A program made the translations under genes and the position numbers. Below are positions 14,844-22,078 of a stretch of 41,907 nt of DNA, in pieces. Under the pieces are notes generated by a model. The model worked only from the letters and a program-made list of their open reading frames with translations. It was not told the DNA's origin and did no database searches. The DNA is taken from positions 17,182 through 59,088 of the forward strand of contig JAUNGZ010000014.1 of NCBI GenBank assembly GCA_030524205.1, read 5' to 3'. The stretch's first letter is position 1. Every line of letters begins with the position of its first letter. This DNA comes from Eubacteriales bacterium. GTDB taxonomy: Bacteria > Bacillota > Clostridia > Oscillospirales > Butyricicoccaceae.

Positions 14844-15557
14844 TTATGCCTTATACAGCCCCGCCCGGTCGTTGATAACCAGCGTGCGCAGCAGGTCGTC
14901 GGACAGGTTGAGCGCGCCGTCCTCGCCCTTGAGCCAACCCTTCTCCACCAGCTTATCGACCGTCGCGCGCCCCCAAGCCGGAACGTCATCCGCGGTCTTG
15001 TACACGGTTCTGCTCTGTGCAATGATCTGCTTTACCTCGTCTGCCGTCATATCGTCGTCCTCCTTTGTCAGTGCCGCTTTGAACGCGTTCCACGCAGCCG
15101 CGCTCTCGACATACGGCGCGGGACAGGTTTTGTGCGTCACGTCGTAATGCCGTACCACGCAGTCGGGCGCAATGCCGTATTTGCCCATCAGGGTGCGGGC
15201 CAGCGCCTCCGCGTTGCGGATCGTCTGCTCCTTAAAATAATACTTGCCGTTTTCCAGCCGGCTGCACATTTCGATGCCGATGCTGTTCGCGTTCCGGCAG
15301 TACGGATGGTAATACGTTCCTTTTGTGCCGCAGTGCCATGCAATGTCGTGATCGGCCACGCTCTGCCAAACCTCATTCTCGTCGACGAAATAATGCGCCG
15401 AGGTCGAAATATCCGCGTCGGCGAAGTAATCGGCGTTGTTTTTGGCCGTGTCGCCGTTATTCGCCGTGAAATGGATCACCAGATAGCGGATCTCGCCTTT
15501 GCCGCGCGCCGCCGCTAAGTAATTGCCGCTGTTTGCCTGTTTGAAATGGATTTCCAT
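14844..15557 (-). CDS. N-acetylmuramoyl-L-alanine amidase (Amidase_2/PGRP fold)
   Basis: It cleaves the bond between N-acetylmuramic acid and L-alanine in peptidoglycan. Zinc ligands of the family are visible: His29 (LVIHFTAN), His137 (VRHYDVTHKTCPAP) and Cys145, with the SAHYFVDENEVWQSV strand near 53 and a WHCGTKG segment near 75. After residue 165 a linker leads to about 65 residues with an acidic helix (DDDMTADEVKQII) and a GWLKGEDGALNLSDDLLRTLV segment of unknown role. No signal peptide is seen. That is typical of endolysins, but no other phage gene is near, so it may be a domesticated enzyme. It is divergent from cysK. Confidence 0.88.
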   Translation of the reverse strand: MEIHFKQANSGNYLAAARGKGEIRYLVIHFTANNGDTAKNNADYFADADISTSAHYFVDENEVWQSVADHDIAWHCGTKGTYYHPYCRNANSIGIEMCSRLENGKYYFKEQTIRNAEALARTLMGKYGIAPDCVVRHYDVTHKTCPAPYVESAAAWNAFKAALTKEDDDMTADEVKQIIAQSRTVYKTADDVPAWGRATVDKLVEKGWLKGEDGALNLSDDLLRTLVINDRAGLYKA

Positions 15558-15602
15558 GCTATTTCACCTCCCTCCCGCATATAATCCGGCAACACCGGTA
15601 TG

Positions 15603-15624
15603 GATTGACACAATTTGGTCAATC
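15603..15624. promoter_or_regulatory. Inverted repeat between amidase and cysK, possible operator
   Basis: GATTGAC and GTCAATC form a perfect 7+7 inverted repeat around an 8-nt centre. It lies about 30 nt upstream of the extended -10 of cysK and 46 nt from the amidase start, so one bound dimer could affect both genes. Confidence 0.4.
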
Positions 15625-15651
15625 TGTTCCTATCCTTATGCGGAAAGTTGT

Positions 15652-15659
15652 GCTATAAT
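15652..15659 (+). promoter_or_regulatory. Extended -10 of the first cysK gene
   Basis: TATAAT at 15654-15659 is preceded by a TG (15651-15652) one base upstream, an extended -10. The -35 region at the right spacing (TATCCT) is poor, as expected for an extended -10 or activated promoter. Confidence 0.55.
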
Positions 15660-15693
15660 GTGGATTAGACACGTTTGAGAGGAAGATTTTTCA

Positions 15694-16623
15694 ATGGTTT
15701 ACAGCAACATTCTGGAGGCGGTCGGCCACACCCCCATGGTGCGCCTGAACCGCATGGTTCCGGAAAACTGCGCCGAGGTGCTTGTCAAGTTTGAAGGGCT
15801 CAACGTTGGGGGCTCGATCAAAACGCGCACCGCGCTCAATATGGTGGAGGACGCCGAGCGCCGCGGGCTGATCGGCCCGGATACGGTTATTGTCGAGCCG
15901 ACGAGCGGCAATCAGGGCATCGGCCTTGCGCTGTGCGGCGCGGTCAAGGGATACACGGTTAAAATCATCATGCCGGACTCGGTTTCCGAGGAGCGCCGCA
16001 AGCTCGTGCAGCACTATGGAGCCGAAGTGATCTTGGTACACGACGCGGGCAATATCGGCGACTGCATTGAGGAATGCCAGCGAATTGCGGACGAAATGGC
16101 AAAAAACGACCCATCGGTCTTTGTTCCGGGCCAATTCGACAACCCCGCGAATCCGGCGGTGCACCGTCACCACACCGCGACCGAAATTCTCGAGCAGGTC
16201 GGCGGGCCGATCGACGGATTCTGCTCGGGCTTCGGTACGGGCGGCACGATCAGCGGCATCGGCGAGGTGCTCAAGGCCCAAAATCCCCAGCTTGAGATTT
16301 GGGCGGTCGAGCCTGAGCACGCCGCGATCCTGTCGGGCGGCTCGATCGGCACGCACCTGCAAATGGGTATCGGCGACGGGCTGATCCCGCAGAACCTGAA
16401 CACAAAGATTTACGACGAGCTGTACATCGTCACCGACGACGAGGCGATCCAAACCGCCAAGGACCTCGCGCGGCTCGAGGGGCTGATGTGCGGTATTTCC
16501 AGCGGCACAAACGTCGCGGCGGCCATCCAGCTTGCGAAAAAGCTGGGACCGGGCAAAACGGTCGTCACCGTACTGCCCGATACCGCCGAGCGTTACTTCT
16601 CCACCCCGCTCTTCGAGGCCTGA
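15694..16623 (+). CDS. cysK: Cysteine-synthase-family PLP enzyme, divergent paralogue
   Basis: It is a fold-type II PLP enzyme of 309 residues, probably converting O-acetylserine and sulfide to cysteine. The PLP lysine is Lys43 in GGSIKTRTA and the phosphate loop is GTGGTISG near 185. Two substrate-loop differences from the canonical enzyme stand out: SIKTR replaces SVKDR, and the asparagine loop is PTSGNQG (residues 69-75) instead of PTSGNTG. The second cysK in this window (38675) has the canonical forms, so this paralogue may prefer another donor or nucleophile. It is a single gene, with an inverted repeat upstream and a strong terminator downstream. Confidence 0.85.
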   Translation: MVYSNILEAVGHTPMVRLNRMVPENCAEVLVKFEGLNVGGSIKTRTALNMVEDAERRGLIGPDTVIVEPTSGNQGIGLALCGAVKGYTVKIIMPDSVSEERRKLVQHYGAEVILVHDAGNIGDCIEECQRIADEMAKNDPSVFVPGQFDNPANPAVHRHHTATEILEQVGGPIDGFCSGFGTGGTISGIGEVLKAQNPQLEIWAVEPEHAAILSGGSIGTHLQMGIGDGLIPQNLNTKIYDELYIVTDDEAIQTAKDLARLEGLMCGISSGTNVAAAIQLAKKLGPGKTVVTVLPDTAERYFSTPLFEA

Positions 16624-16631
16624 CAAAAAAA

Positions 16632-16659
16632 GCCCGCGTGCTGCCGCACGCGGGCTTTT
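16632..16659 (+). terminator. Terminator of the first cysK gene
   Basis: GCCCGCGTGC/GCACGCGGGC with loop TGCC is flanked by A and T runs, so it could act in both directions. Confidence 0.88.
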
Positions 16660-16862
16660 CCTCCGCGCCGCCGCGCGCATATAAAAAGAAACCGGACGGC
16701 TGTGCCGTCCGGTTTCATGAAAAAGCCGAGCTTTGCCCGGTTTTTTCATACAAAGTCAAAAAGGCGCCCGAATCAAAATTCGGGCGCCTTTTTGACGCAA
16801 TAGGTGGTTCAGACGCAGTCTGAACTGCCGTCCCTCGATTGGAACTGTACGTTCCAATCGAA
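16660..16862. repeat. Composite hairpin repeat, copy F
   Basis: The order is as in copy B: GCGCGCATA linker, GAAACCGGACGGC/GCCGTCCGGTTTC, ATGAAAAAGCCGAGC-TTT-GCCCGGTTTTTTCAT, a 19-bp stem starting GTCAAAAAGGCGCC with loop CAAA, GCAATAG, GGTTCAGAC/GTCTGAAC, CGTCCCTCGATTG, and terminal CGATTGGAAC/GTTCCAATCG (16836-16860). The terminal hairpin ends 4 nt before the rubrerythrin stop. Every stem differs in sequence from copies A-E while remaining paired. Confidence 0.85.
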
Positions 16863-16864
16863 AC

Positions 16865-17404
16865 TCAGTAATTTTCCGCCTTCACCTGAAAATACGCCTG
16901 CGGATGCGCGCAAACCGGGCAAACGTCCGGCGCCTGCTTGCCAACGACAATGTGGCCGCAGTTCGAGCACTGCCAAACCGCGTCGCCGTCCTTGGAGAAC
17001 ACCAGCTTATTCTCCACATTGGAGAGCAGCTTCAGGTAACGCGCCTCATGCTCCTTCTCGATCTCGGCAACCTTCTCGAACAGGAACGCGATATCCTCAA
17101 AGCCTTCCTCATGCGCTTCCTTCGCGAAGGTGGCGTACATGTCGGTCCACTCGTAGTTCTCGCCCTCGGCCGCGGCCTTCAGGTTGGTCGCGGTGTCGTC
17201 GATTCCGCCGTTGAGCAGTTTGAACCAAATCTTCGCATGCTCCTTCTCATTGTTGGCGGTTTCCTCAAAAATGCTGGCGATCTGGACGTAACCATCCTTC
17301 TTCGCCTTCGATGCAAAATACGTGTACTTGTTGCGCGCCATTGATTCGCCCGCGAACGCGGTCTGGAGGTTGGCTTCCGTCTTGCTGCCCTTTAAATTTG
17401 CCAT
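16865..17404 (-). CDS. rbr: Rubrerythrin
   Basis: It reduces hydrogen peroxide at a non-haem diiron site in anaerobes. The 179-residue protein has the ferritin-like four-helix domain with the expected glutamate/ExxH motifs: [15 protein letters not shown] near residue 47 and [14 protein letters not shown] near 112. A C-terminal rubredoxin domain carries CSNCGH near 147 and [11 protein letters not shown] near 163 to hold the electron-donor iron. An open frame runs much further upstream, but the ATG at 17404 gives the normal family N-terminus ([10 protein letters not shown]) behind a GAGGAG site. It follows perR in one operon, so PerR probably represses it. Confidence 0.95.
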   Translation of the reverse strand: MANLKGSKTEANLQTAFAGESMARNKYTYFASKAKKDGYVQIASIFEETANNEKEHAKIWFKLLNGGIDDTATNLKAAAEGENYEWTDMYATFAKEAHEEGFEDIAFLFEKVAEIEKEHEARYLKLLSNVENKLVFSKDGDAVWQCSNCGHIVVGKQAPDVCPVCAHPQAYFQVKAENY

Positions 17405-17468
17405 AATAACATTCTCCTCACATTTCACAATATTTTTAAGGCGGCGCGTCTGCCGCCGGGGGTACAGT

Positions 17469-17852
17469 TTAGCTGCCGCCGCACGAAGGGCAAACGCCCT
17501 CAAACAGGATATCGTACCGCTGCACCGCAACGCCAGAGGCGTCCTCGATCTGCTCAACAAGATTATCAATATGCGGCATATGCACATCAAACACCGCGCC
17601 GCAGCCGGTACAGCGGACATGATAATGCTCTTCTGTATTAAAATCGAAGCGATCCGCGCCGTTGGGAACGGGCACGCGGCGGATTTCCCCCTGCGTAGCC
17701 AACTGGTTGAGGTTGCGGTAAACCGTCGCCTTGCTGATGGAAGGATGCTCCGCCGCAACCGCCGCGTATACGGTATCGGCCGTCGGATGGTCGTGCATGC
17801 GCAATACCGCCTGCAAAACAATCTGGCGCTGAACCGTGTTTCTGGTCTGCAT
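17469..17852 (-). CDS. perR: Fur-family repressor, PerR-like
   Basis: The 127-residue protein has the winged-helix of Fur proteins ([11 protein letters not shown] near residue 23, [14 protein letters not shown] near 38). It also has the two CxxC structural zinc pairs, CTGCG near 81 and CPSCGG at the C-terminus, and a regulatory metal segment [11 protein letters not shown] near 68 with the Asp/His pattern of PerR. Location directly upstream of rubrerythrin supports peroxide sensing rather than iron control. Its own promoter overlaps a TAATTA-rich inverted repeat, so autoregulation is likely. Assignment as PerR rather than Zur or Fur rests on context and the DF-HYH pattern. Confidence 0.85.
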   Translation of the reverse strand: MQTRNTVQRQIVLQAVLRMHDHPTADTVYAAVAAEHPSISKATVYRNLNQLATQGEIRRVPVPNGADRFDFNTEEHYHVRCTGCGAVFDVHMPHIDNLVEQIEDASGVAVQRYDILFEGVCPSCGGS

Positions 17853-17867
17853 AATGTCACCTGCTTT

Positions 17868-17892
17868 CTAATTAGTATTTTGTTTTAATTAA
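17868..17892. promoter_or_regulatory. Putative PerR operator
   Basis: CTAATTAG (17868-17875) and TTAATTAA (17885-17892) lie between the -10 and the start codon of perR. AT-rich TAATTA half-sites of this kind are typical of Fur/PerR boxes, although the spacing differs from the compact Bacillus box. Confidence 0.45.
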
Positions 17893-17893
17893 G

Positions 17894-17922
17894 AGTATAC
17901 ACTCGTTTTCCACCCGTGTCAA
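17894..17922 (-). promoter_or_regulatory. Promoter of perR-rbr
   Basis: On the minus strand TTGACA (17917-17922) and TATACT (17894-17899) are exactly 17 nt apart. The predicted start falls inside the TAATTA-rich repeat. Confidence 0.85.
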
Positions 17923-17944
17923 GTATTCCCGTAAAAAAATAAAA

Positions 17945-17985
17945 AAAACCGTCTCTATCCCCCCTCTCAGGGCAGAAACGGTTTT
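17945..17985 (-). terminator. Terminator of the hypothetical gene at 17991
   Basis: On the minus strand AAAACCGT and ACGGTTTT pair around a long, partly paired loop. A run of T follows (the A tract at 17938-17944 on the plus strand). Confidence 0.7.
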
Positions 17986-17990
17986 CCTTT

Positions 17991-18578
17991 TTATGCCGCA
18001 ATCGCTTCCGTCCAGCAAGCCCGCAGACGCGACCAGATCTCCCGGTCCTCCATGCAGCCGCCGAACAGGCGCAGGCGCAGCATCGGCTGATCCGCGTTCG
18101 AGTATGTCAGCTCCACATCGGCGCCGCCGTTGAACAGGCCCGCAAAGCGAACCTCGGGCAGACGCGGCTCCAAATAACCGACAAACCGGATACAAGCCTG
18201 TTCCTGATCCCGCGCCAGTTCCAGCAGATTCTTGATTGCCGGGTAGTGGTTCTCACGGTCAGCAATCGCAACAAACGCCGTACCCGCCGCCCGTGCTATC
18301 AGACGGCAGTCCGGCCAGATATCCGCCATATGCCTTATGACCGTGCGCGCAAAGCGCCCCTGCCCCTCGCCGTCGCTGGCCATCACAGCCGCCGACATGC
18401 CTTCCAGCATCGAATCCAGCGCGCGGATCATCACCGAGCAGGCCTGCTCGCTGTTTTCCCGCGCTGCCAGCACATATTCGGTTTCCTGCCGGTCACTTAC
18501 CGTACGCCACAGGCTCCAGCCCTCCCGCGTATCGGTATGGATTTCAGAACATATATTCATTTTCTGTGTCTGATTCAT
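17991..18578 (-). CDS. Conserved-looking hypothetical protein, 195 residues
   Basis: I do not recognise a family. The protein has no signal peptide or membrane helix. It begins MNQTQKMNICSEI, has an N-terminal half rich in mixed alpha/beta pattern (EYVLAARENSEQ, MIRALDSMLEGM), a central ADIWPDCRLIARAAGTAFVAI strand-helix, and a C-terminal half with LRLRLFGGCMEDREIWSRLRACW. I chose the ATG at 18578 because AAGGA lies 10 nt upstream; a GTG at 18596 is the other candidate. It has its own terminator and reads toward perR, in the same direction, but is separated from it by that terminator and the perR promoter. Confidence 0.65.
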   Translation of the reverse strand: MNQTQKMNICSEIHTDTREGWSLWRTVSDRQETEYVLAARENSEQACSVMIRALDSMLEGMSAAVMASDGEGQGRFARTVIRHMADIWPDCRLIARAAGTAFVAIADRENHYPAIKNLLELARDQEQACIRFVGYLEPRLPEVRFAGLFNGGADVELTYSNADQPMLRLRLFGGCMEDREIWSRLRACWTEAIAA

Positions 18579-18861
18579 GCCGTACACATCCTTCACTCAC
18601 GCACAATTGCATTTTTGTTTCGCAGTTCTTGTCAAGTATTGTAACATGCGCAGTGAAGCCGCCGCAATGCCGTTTCTTTATTTTTGTTATGTTTGCTCGC
18701 CTTATTTTACTTACACACCCATATTATGCCTTTAATTGTGTGCATTTCTTATAATATCCCATTCCGATTCCGTTGTTTTGTGTGCACAATTATCTATTCT
18801 CTCCTGCATTTTTGGCTATTTTGCTTTTATGAAATCGTTCTCATCTTTCCTTTTTAGACGC
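18579..18861. other. AT-rich intergenic stretch without a supported gene
   Basis: This spacer is clearly richer in A and T than the surrounding genes. TAATTGTG (18733-18740) and CACAATTA (18785-18792) form an inverted repeat 44 nt apart. On the minus strand a TACAAT preceded by TGT (near 18640) could be the promoter of the hypothetical gene. A 74-codon frame at 18736-18960 runs through the downstream terminator and looks non-coding. Confidence 0.5.
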
Positions 18862-18891
18862 AAAAAAGCAGGGCTGCTCTCGCAGCCCTGC
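18862..18891 (-). terminator. Terminator of trhA
   Basis: On the minus strand GCAGGGCTGC/GCAGCCCTGC with loop GAGA is followed by six T. Confidence 0.92.
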
Positions 18892-18907
18892 CGGCGGTTC
18901 CATTTCC

Positions 18908-19561
18908 TTACAAAACGTATAAGAACACCATCAAATAATGACAGACGCTGCCCACGATAACGAACAGGTGGAACAGCTCATGAAAGCCTACGGTTGGGCC
19001 AAGGTTGGGCCTTTTCGCGATATACACGATTCCCCCGACCGTATAGGACAAGCCGCCGGCCGCCAGCAGCGCCATCGCGGGCGCGGGCATGGACAGAATG
19101 ACCTGAAAATCAAATGCGATCGCCCAGCCGAGCACCAGATACAGAACCGTGCCCAAAAAACGGGGCGCGTCGATCCACAGCAGCTTAATCGCAATGCCGG
19201 CCAGCGCGATCAGCCAGATGACGCCGAGGAACACATAGCTGCGCGGCGCCGCCATAAACCGAAGGATAATCGGCGTGTAGCTGCCTGCAATGAGCACATA
19301 GATCATGCTGTGATCCAGCTTTTTCAGGCGGCGCAGCACCATACCGCCCTTGCCGGAAAAATGGTACACGCTGCTTGCGGAATACAGCGCGATCAGCGAC
19401 AGACAGAACACGACCGCGGCAGCCGCCATCTGGCCGGAGACCGAACCGTCGAACAGCAGGCGGGTAAGCATGACAAACAGGCCGAAACCGCTGAGCACCG
19501 CGCCTACAAAATGCGAATAACTGGAAAAGGGTTCTCTTGCTTTCAAAAATGCGCGGGGCAT
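18908..19561 (-). CDS. trhA: TrhA/hemolysin III family membrane protein
   Basis: The 217 residues form seven hydrophobic helices of the PAQR/hemolysin III superfamily. The putative metal-site residues are in place: SSVYHF near residue 64, LDHSMIY near 82 and FHELFHLF near 195. Bacterial members (YqfA, YplQ) have been linked to membrane homeostasis, and the haemolysin name is historical. The ribosome site AAGGAGG lies 8 nt before the ATG. It is a single gene with its own terminator. Confidence 0.9.
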   Translation of the reverse strand: MPRAFLKAREPFSSYSHFVGAVLSGFGLFVMLTRLLFDGSVSGQMAAAAVVFCLSLIALYSASSVYHFSGKGGMVLRRLKKLDHSMIYVLIAGSYTPIILRFMAAPRSYVFLGVIWLIALAGIAIKLLWIDAPRFLGTVLYLVLGWAIAFDFQVILSMPAPAMALLAAGGLSYTVGGIVYIAKRPNLGPTVGFHELFHLFVIVGSVCHYLMVFLYVL

Positions 19562-19673
19562 AGTAAATTCCTCCTTGGTCGAAAATAGTTTTTAAAACCA
19601 CTTCTTACTTTCTATGATACTATATTTTGCAAAAAAAGCAAGGGCTGTTTGTAAATTTATTGTAACCACAAAC

Positions 19674-19710
19674 AAAAAAAATACACCCGCCCCTGCAGGA
19701 CGGATGCATT
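19674..19710 (-). terminator. Terminator of the polysaccharide deacetylase gene
   Basis: On the minus strand an imperfect stem from AATGCATCCGTCC to GGGGCGGGTGTAT with loop TGCA is followed by eight T. Confidence 0.75.
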
Positions 19711-19716
19711 TTCCCT

Positions 19717-20946
19717 TTAAGCATTTACGGTAATCATCTGTGATACGCTGTCCCAATCTACCAAAAATCCGCACAAATCGCCCAAGCTGCGCAGCTTATA
19801 ATAGGTTGAACCGTCGATATTATACGCCGCAACCATGTTGGTCACGCCGTCCGCAACCGTCGGCTCGGTGATCGACCGGACATTCCTGCTGCCCGCGGGC
19901 AGCGGCTTGTTTTCCGTGCCGAGCGGCGTATACGCGGAGAAAGAAGCCAATTCGACGCGTCCCTGCGCGCTGTTCCACCGCACGTCGAAATGGCTGGCGG
20001 TATTCTGCAGCAGCACGGCCACATCGCGCACACGCACATAGTTATTGCCGCCGATGTTATATGCCGGCAATTTGCTCACCTGACCGTTGACCGACACGGC
20101 GGCCATCGCGGGCGCCGCGCTGGCCGATTGACGCAGCAGCTCGGAAACCGGCTTATTCATCGTAATGCGGTAGCGCGGCAGGCCGTACAGACTGCCCGCC
20201 AGATCGGCCTGCCCCGAATTGGTCAGCGTGCTGACCCCGATCCCGGCGTCCTGTAAAAGCTGCTGCATCCAGCTGTCGCCCGCCCCGAACGGATAGGAGA
20301 AATAGTTGACGTTTTTGCCCGTGTACTGGCGGATCAGCTCCAGACTGGTCGTCAAATCGCTTCCCACGCGCGCGTTGTACGCGCTCTGCGATTCGCCCGC
20401 CCGGCGCATCACGCCGTTGACCCCATCCGGTGCGCTCATGCCGTTATACTGGGGATTGTGGAGATTATAGGTGTGCGAACCGATTTCAAAAACGCCGCTG
20501 TCCGACATCTCCCGGATTTCCCCCCAGGTCAGCGAATGACGGGTCTCGTCCGTATCGTTTTCCGGCCGCATATTAAACGCGACCACGGCCAGAGTGGCTT
20601 TCATGCCGGTATTCTGTAAAATCGGATACGCATAATCGTAATTGGAACGGTAGCCGTCGTCAAAGGTGACCATGACCGGCTTTTCCGGTATTTCCATAAC
20701 GCCGCTCCGGATCGCCAGCAAGTCGGCCGGCTGAAGCGGCGTGTAGCCGAATTGCTGTAAGTATTCCATGTCCAGCCGGAACCGCTCGTCGGTCACCGTC
20801 ATGCTGTTGGTTTTCGCCGGATCGGCCGTCAGATCATGATACATCAGGATCGGTATTTTAGTATTAGCGGCGCCGCAGGTTGCAAACGATCCCAGCACGA
20901 ACACCAGCATCGCCGCTAAAACGAGTTTGCGGAAAATTCCCTTCAT
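19717..20946 (-). CDS. Exported polysaccharide deacetylase with C-terminal copper-amine-oxidase-N-like domain
   Basis: The 409-residue precursor starts with a basic, hydrophobic signal segment (KLVLAAMLVFVLGSFATCG). A NodB-fold deacetylase follows: ILMYHDL near 33, the catalytic TFDDGYRSNYDY near 95, and the metal histidines in GSHTYNLH near 158. NodB enzymes remove N-acetyl groups from peptidoglycan or other glycans outside the cell. From about residue 280 comes a domain of the copper-amine-oxidase N-terminal type, here probably a wall-binding module (NNYVRVRDVAVLLQN, STYYKLRSLGDLCGF). I chose the ATG at 20946 for its GAGGGG site; the frame opens at 20988 without one. It is divergent from the DUF1836 operon. 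Confidence 0.88.
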   Translation of the reverse strand: MKGIFRKLVLAAMLVFVLGSFATCGAANTKIPILMYHDLTADPAKTNSMTVTDERFRLDMEYLQQFGYTPLQPADLLAIRSGVMEIPEKPVMVTFDDGYRSNYDYAYPILQNTGMKATLAVVAFNMRPENDTDETRHSLTWGEIREMSDSGVFEIGSHTYNLHNPQYNGMSAPDGVNGVMRRAGESQSAYNARVGSDLTTSLELIRQYTGKNVNYFSYPFGAGDSWMQQLLQDAGIGVSTLTNSGQADLAGSLYGLPRYRITMNKPVSELLRQSASAAPAMAAVSVNGQVSKLPAYNIGGNNYVRVRDVAVLLQNTASHFDVRWNSAQGRVELASFSAYTPLGTENKPLPAGSRNVRSITEPTVADGVTNMVAAYNIDGSTYYKLRSLGDLCGFLVDWDSVSQMITVNA

Positions 20947-20978
20947 ATTCGTTTTGTCCCCTCTTTTATTGTGATAAA

Positions 20979-21007
20979 AGTATACCACACACGATCCGGT
21001 TTGTCCA
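20979..21007 (-). promoter_or_regulatory. Promoter of the polysaccharide deacetylase gene
   Basis: On the minus strand TGGACA (21002-21007) and TATACT (20979-20984) are 17 nt apart. Its -35 lies only 12 nt from the -35 of the divergent DUF1836 promoter. Confidence 0.7.
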
Positions 21008-21019
21008 CCCGGCGCACCC

Positions 21020-21048
21020 TTGCGCGGCGGGATGCAAAGCGGTATAAT
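21020..21048 (+). promoter_or_regulatory. Promoter of the DUF1836-ybaK-nitrilase operon
   Basis: TTGCGC (21020-21025) and TATAAT (21043-21048) are 17 nt apart. A GAGGTG ribosome site at 21059 follows. Confidence 0.7.
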
Positions 21049-21071
21049 AGGTAGGAAACGAGGTGAACGGC

Positions 21072-21605
21072 ATGCCCCAGCTCGACGAGCAAATCGGCGC
21101 GGTTTTTGCCGACCGCGATATTTTACCCGGCGACGTCCCCCAGCTCGACCTTTATATGGATCAGGTGCTGTCGCTGTTCGACCGGTACTTATCCGCGGAA
21201 AAGCGCGACCCGTCGGACAAGCTGCTGACCAAAACGATGGTGCATAACTATGTCAAGGAAGGGCTGATGACGCCCGTCCGCGGCAAAAAATACACCCGGC
21301 AGCAGATCATGCAGCTGCTTTGCGTGTATCACTTGAAGCAGACGCTCAAGCTGAGCGACGTCAAAGCGCTGACCGGACGGGACGACGTGGATTTTGAAGC
21401 CTGCTATTCCAAGCTGCTGGCCGACAAGGAGCGCATCCGGGCGGTCGTTCCGCCCCTTGTGCGCGAGCATCTGCCCGCCGACCCAAGCGATCCCAACGAA
21501 CGGCTTGCGCTCTGCCTCGCGCTGAGCGCGGTCGCGGAATATCTGCGTCGGCTGTGCGAAAGCCTGATCGACGCCATCCCTGAACAGACCGGAGGAGCAA
21601 AATAA
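21072..21605 (+). CDS. DUF1836 family protein (putative MerR-like DNA-binding)
   Basis: The 177-residue protein shows the DUF1836 core: LTKTMVHNYVKEGLMTPV near residue 52, then GKKYTRQQIMQLLCVYHLKQTLKLSDVKAL. This resembles the MerR-type winged helix in which a KxYTxxQI segment positions the wing. The C-terminal third is helical and could dimerise. I chose the ATG at 21072 over the GTG at 21063 because the GAGGTG site fits it. The stop overlaps the ybaK start by one base (TAATG), so the two are coupled. It may regulate this operon; that is inference. Confidence 0.8.
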   Translation: MPQLDEQIGAVFADRDILPGDVPQLDLYMDQVLSLFDRYLSAEKRDPSDKLLTKTMVHNYVKEGLMTPVRGKKYTRQQIMQLLCVYHLKQTLKLSDVKALTGRDDVDFEACYSKLLADKERIRAVVPPLVREHLPADPSDPNERLALCLALSAVAEYLRRLCESLIDAIPEQTGGAK

Positions 21606-22078
21606 TGTCTATTGAAAAAGCAAAAGCGCATCTCGCGGCATTCGGCGCGGCCGAGCGGGTGCTGGAATTTGAAACCTCGTCCGCAACCGTCGAGCTGGCC
21701 GCACAGGCCGCTGGCTGCGAACCCGCGCGCATCGCGAAAACGCTGTCCTTCCGTGTGGGCGGCGGGGTAATTCTGGTCGTCGCCGCAGGCGACGCCAAGG
21801 TTGACAACGCCAAGTACAAGGCGCGGTTCGGCTGCAAAGCAAAAATGCTCGCCTTCGAGGAGGTCGAGCCGGAAATCGGCCACGCGGTCGGCGGCGTCTG
21901 CCCCTTTGGTGTGAACGAGGGCGTGGCCGTTTATCTGGACGAATCGCTCCGCCGCTTTGAAACGGTATTCCCCGCCGCCGGCTCGGCCAACTCGGCCATT
22001 GAGCTGACCATCCCGGAGCTGGAACGCTTTTCCGGCTGCGCCGCATGGGTGGACGTGTGCAAGGGCTGGCAGGCATGA
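21605..22078 (+). CDS. YbaK/EbsC-family aminoacyl-tRNA deacylase
   Basis: The 157-residue protein matches the YbaK/ProX editing fold: an early strand VLEFETSSATVELAAQAAGC, the catalytic-lysine segment RIAKTLSFRVGGGVILVV near residue 41, a glycine segment IGHAVGGVCPFGV near 91, and IELTIPELERF near 130. These free-standing domains clear mischarged tRNA such as Ala- or Cys-tRNA(Pro). The exact specificity cannot be told. It overlaps its upstream neighbour by 1 nt and its downstream neighbour by 4 nt. Confidence 0.88.
   Translation: MSIEKAKAHLAAFGAAERVLEFETSSATVELAAQAAGCEPARIAKTLSFRVGGGVILVVAAGDAKVDNAKYKARFGCKAKMLAFEEVEPEIGHAVGGVCPFGVNEGVAVYLDESLRRFETVFPAAGSANSAIELTIPELERFSGCAAWVDVCKGWQA

Noticed and set aside
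14844-15557. Amidase as a sign of a prophage
   Set aside because: No holin, capsid, portal, tail or integrase gene is nearby, and flanking genes are metabolic.
16865-17860. A possible Fur-rubrerythrin fusion in one open frame
   Set aside because: The upstream part of this frame is not the perR frame. PerR is encoded in another frame at 17469-17852, and rubrerythrin has its own ATG and ribosome site at 17404.
18736-18960. A 74-codon plus-strand ORF in the AT-rich spacer
   Set aside because: It lacks a ribosome site, runs through the trhA terminator hairpin and into trhA antisense.
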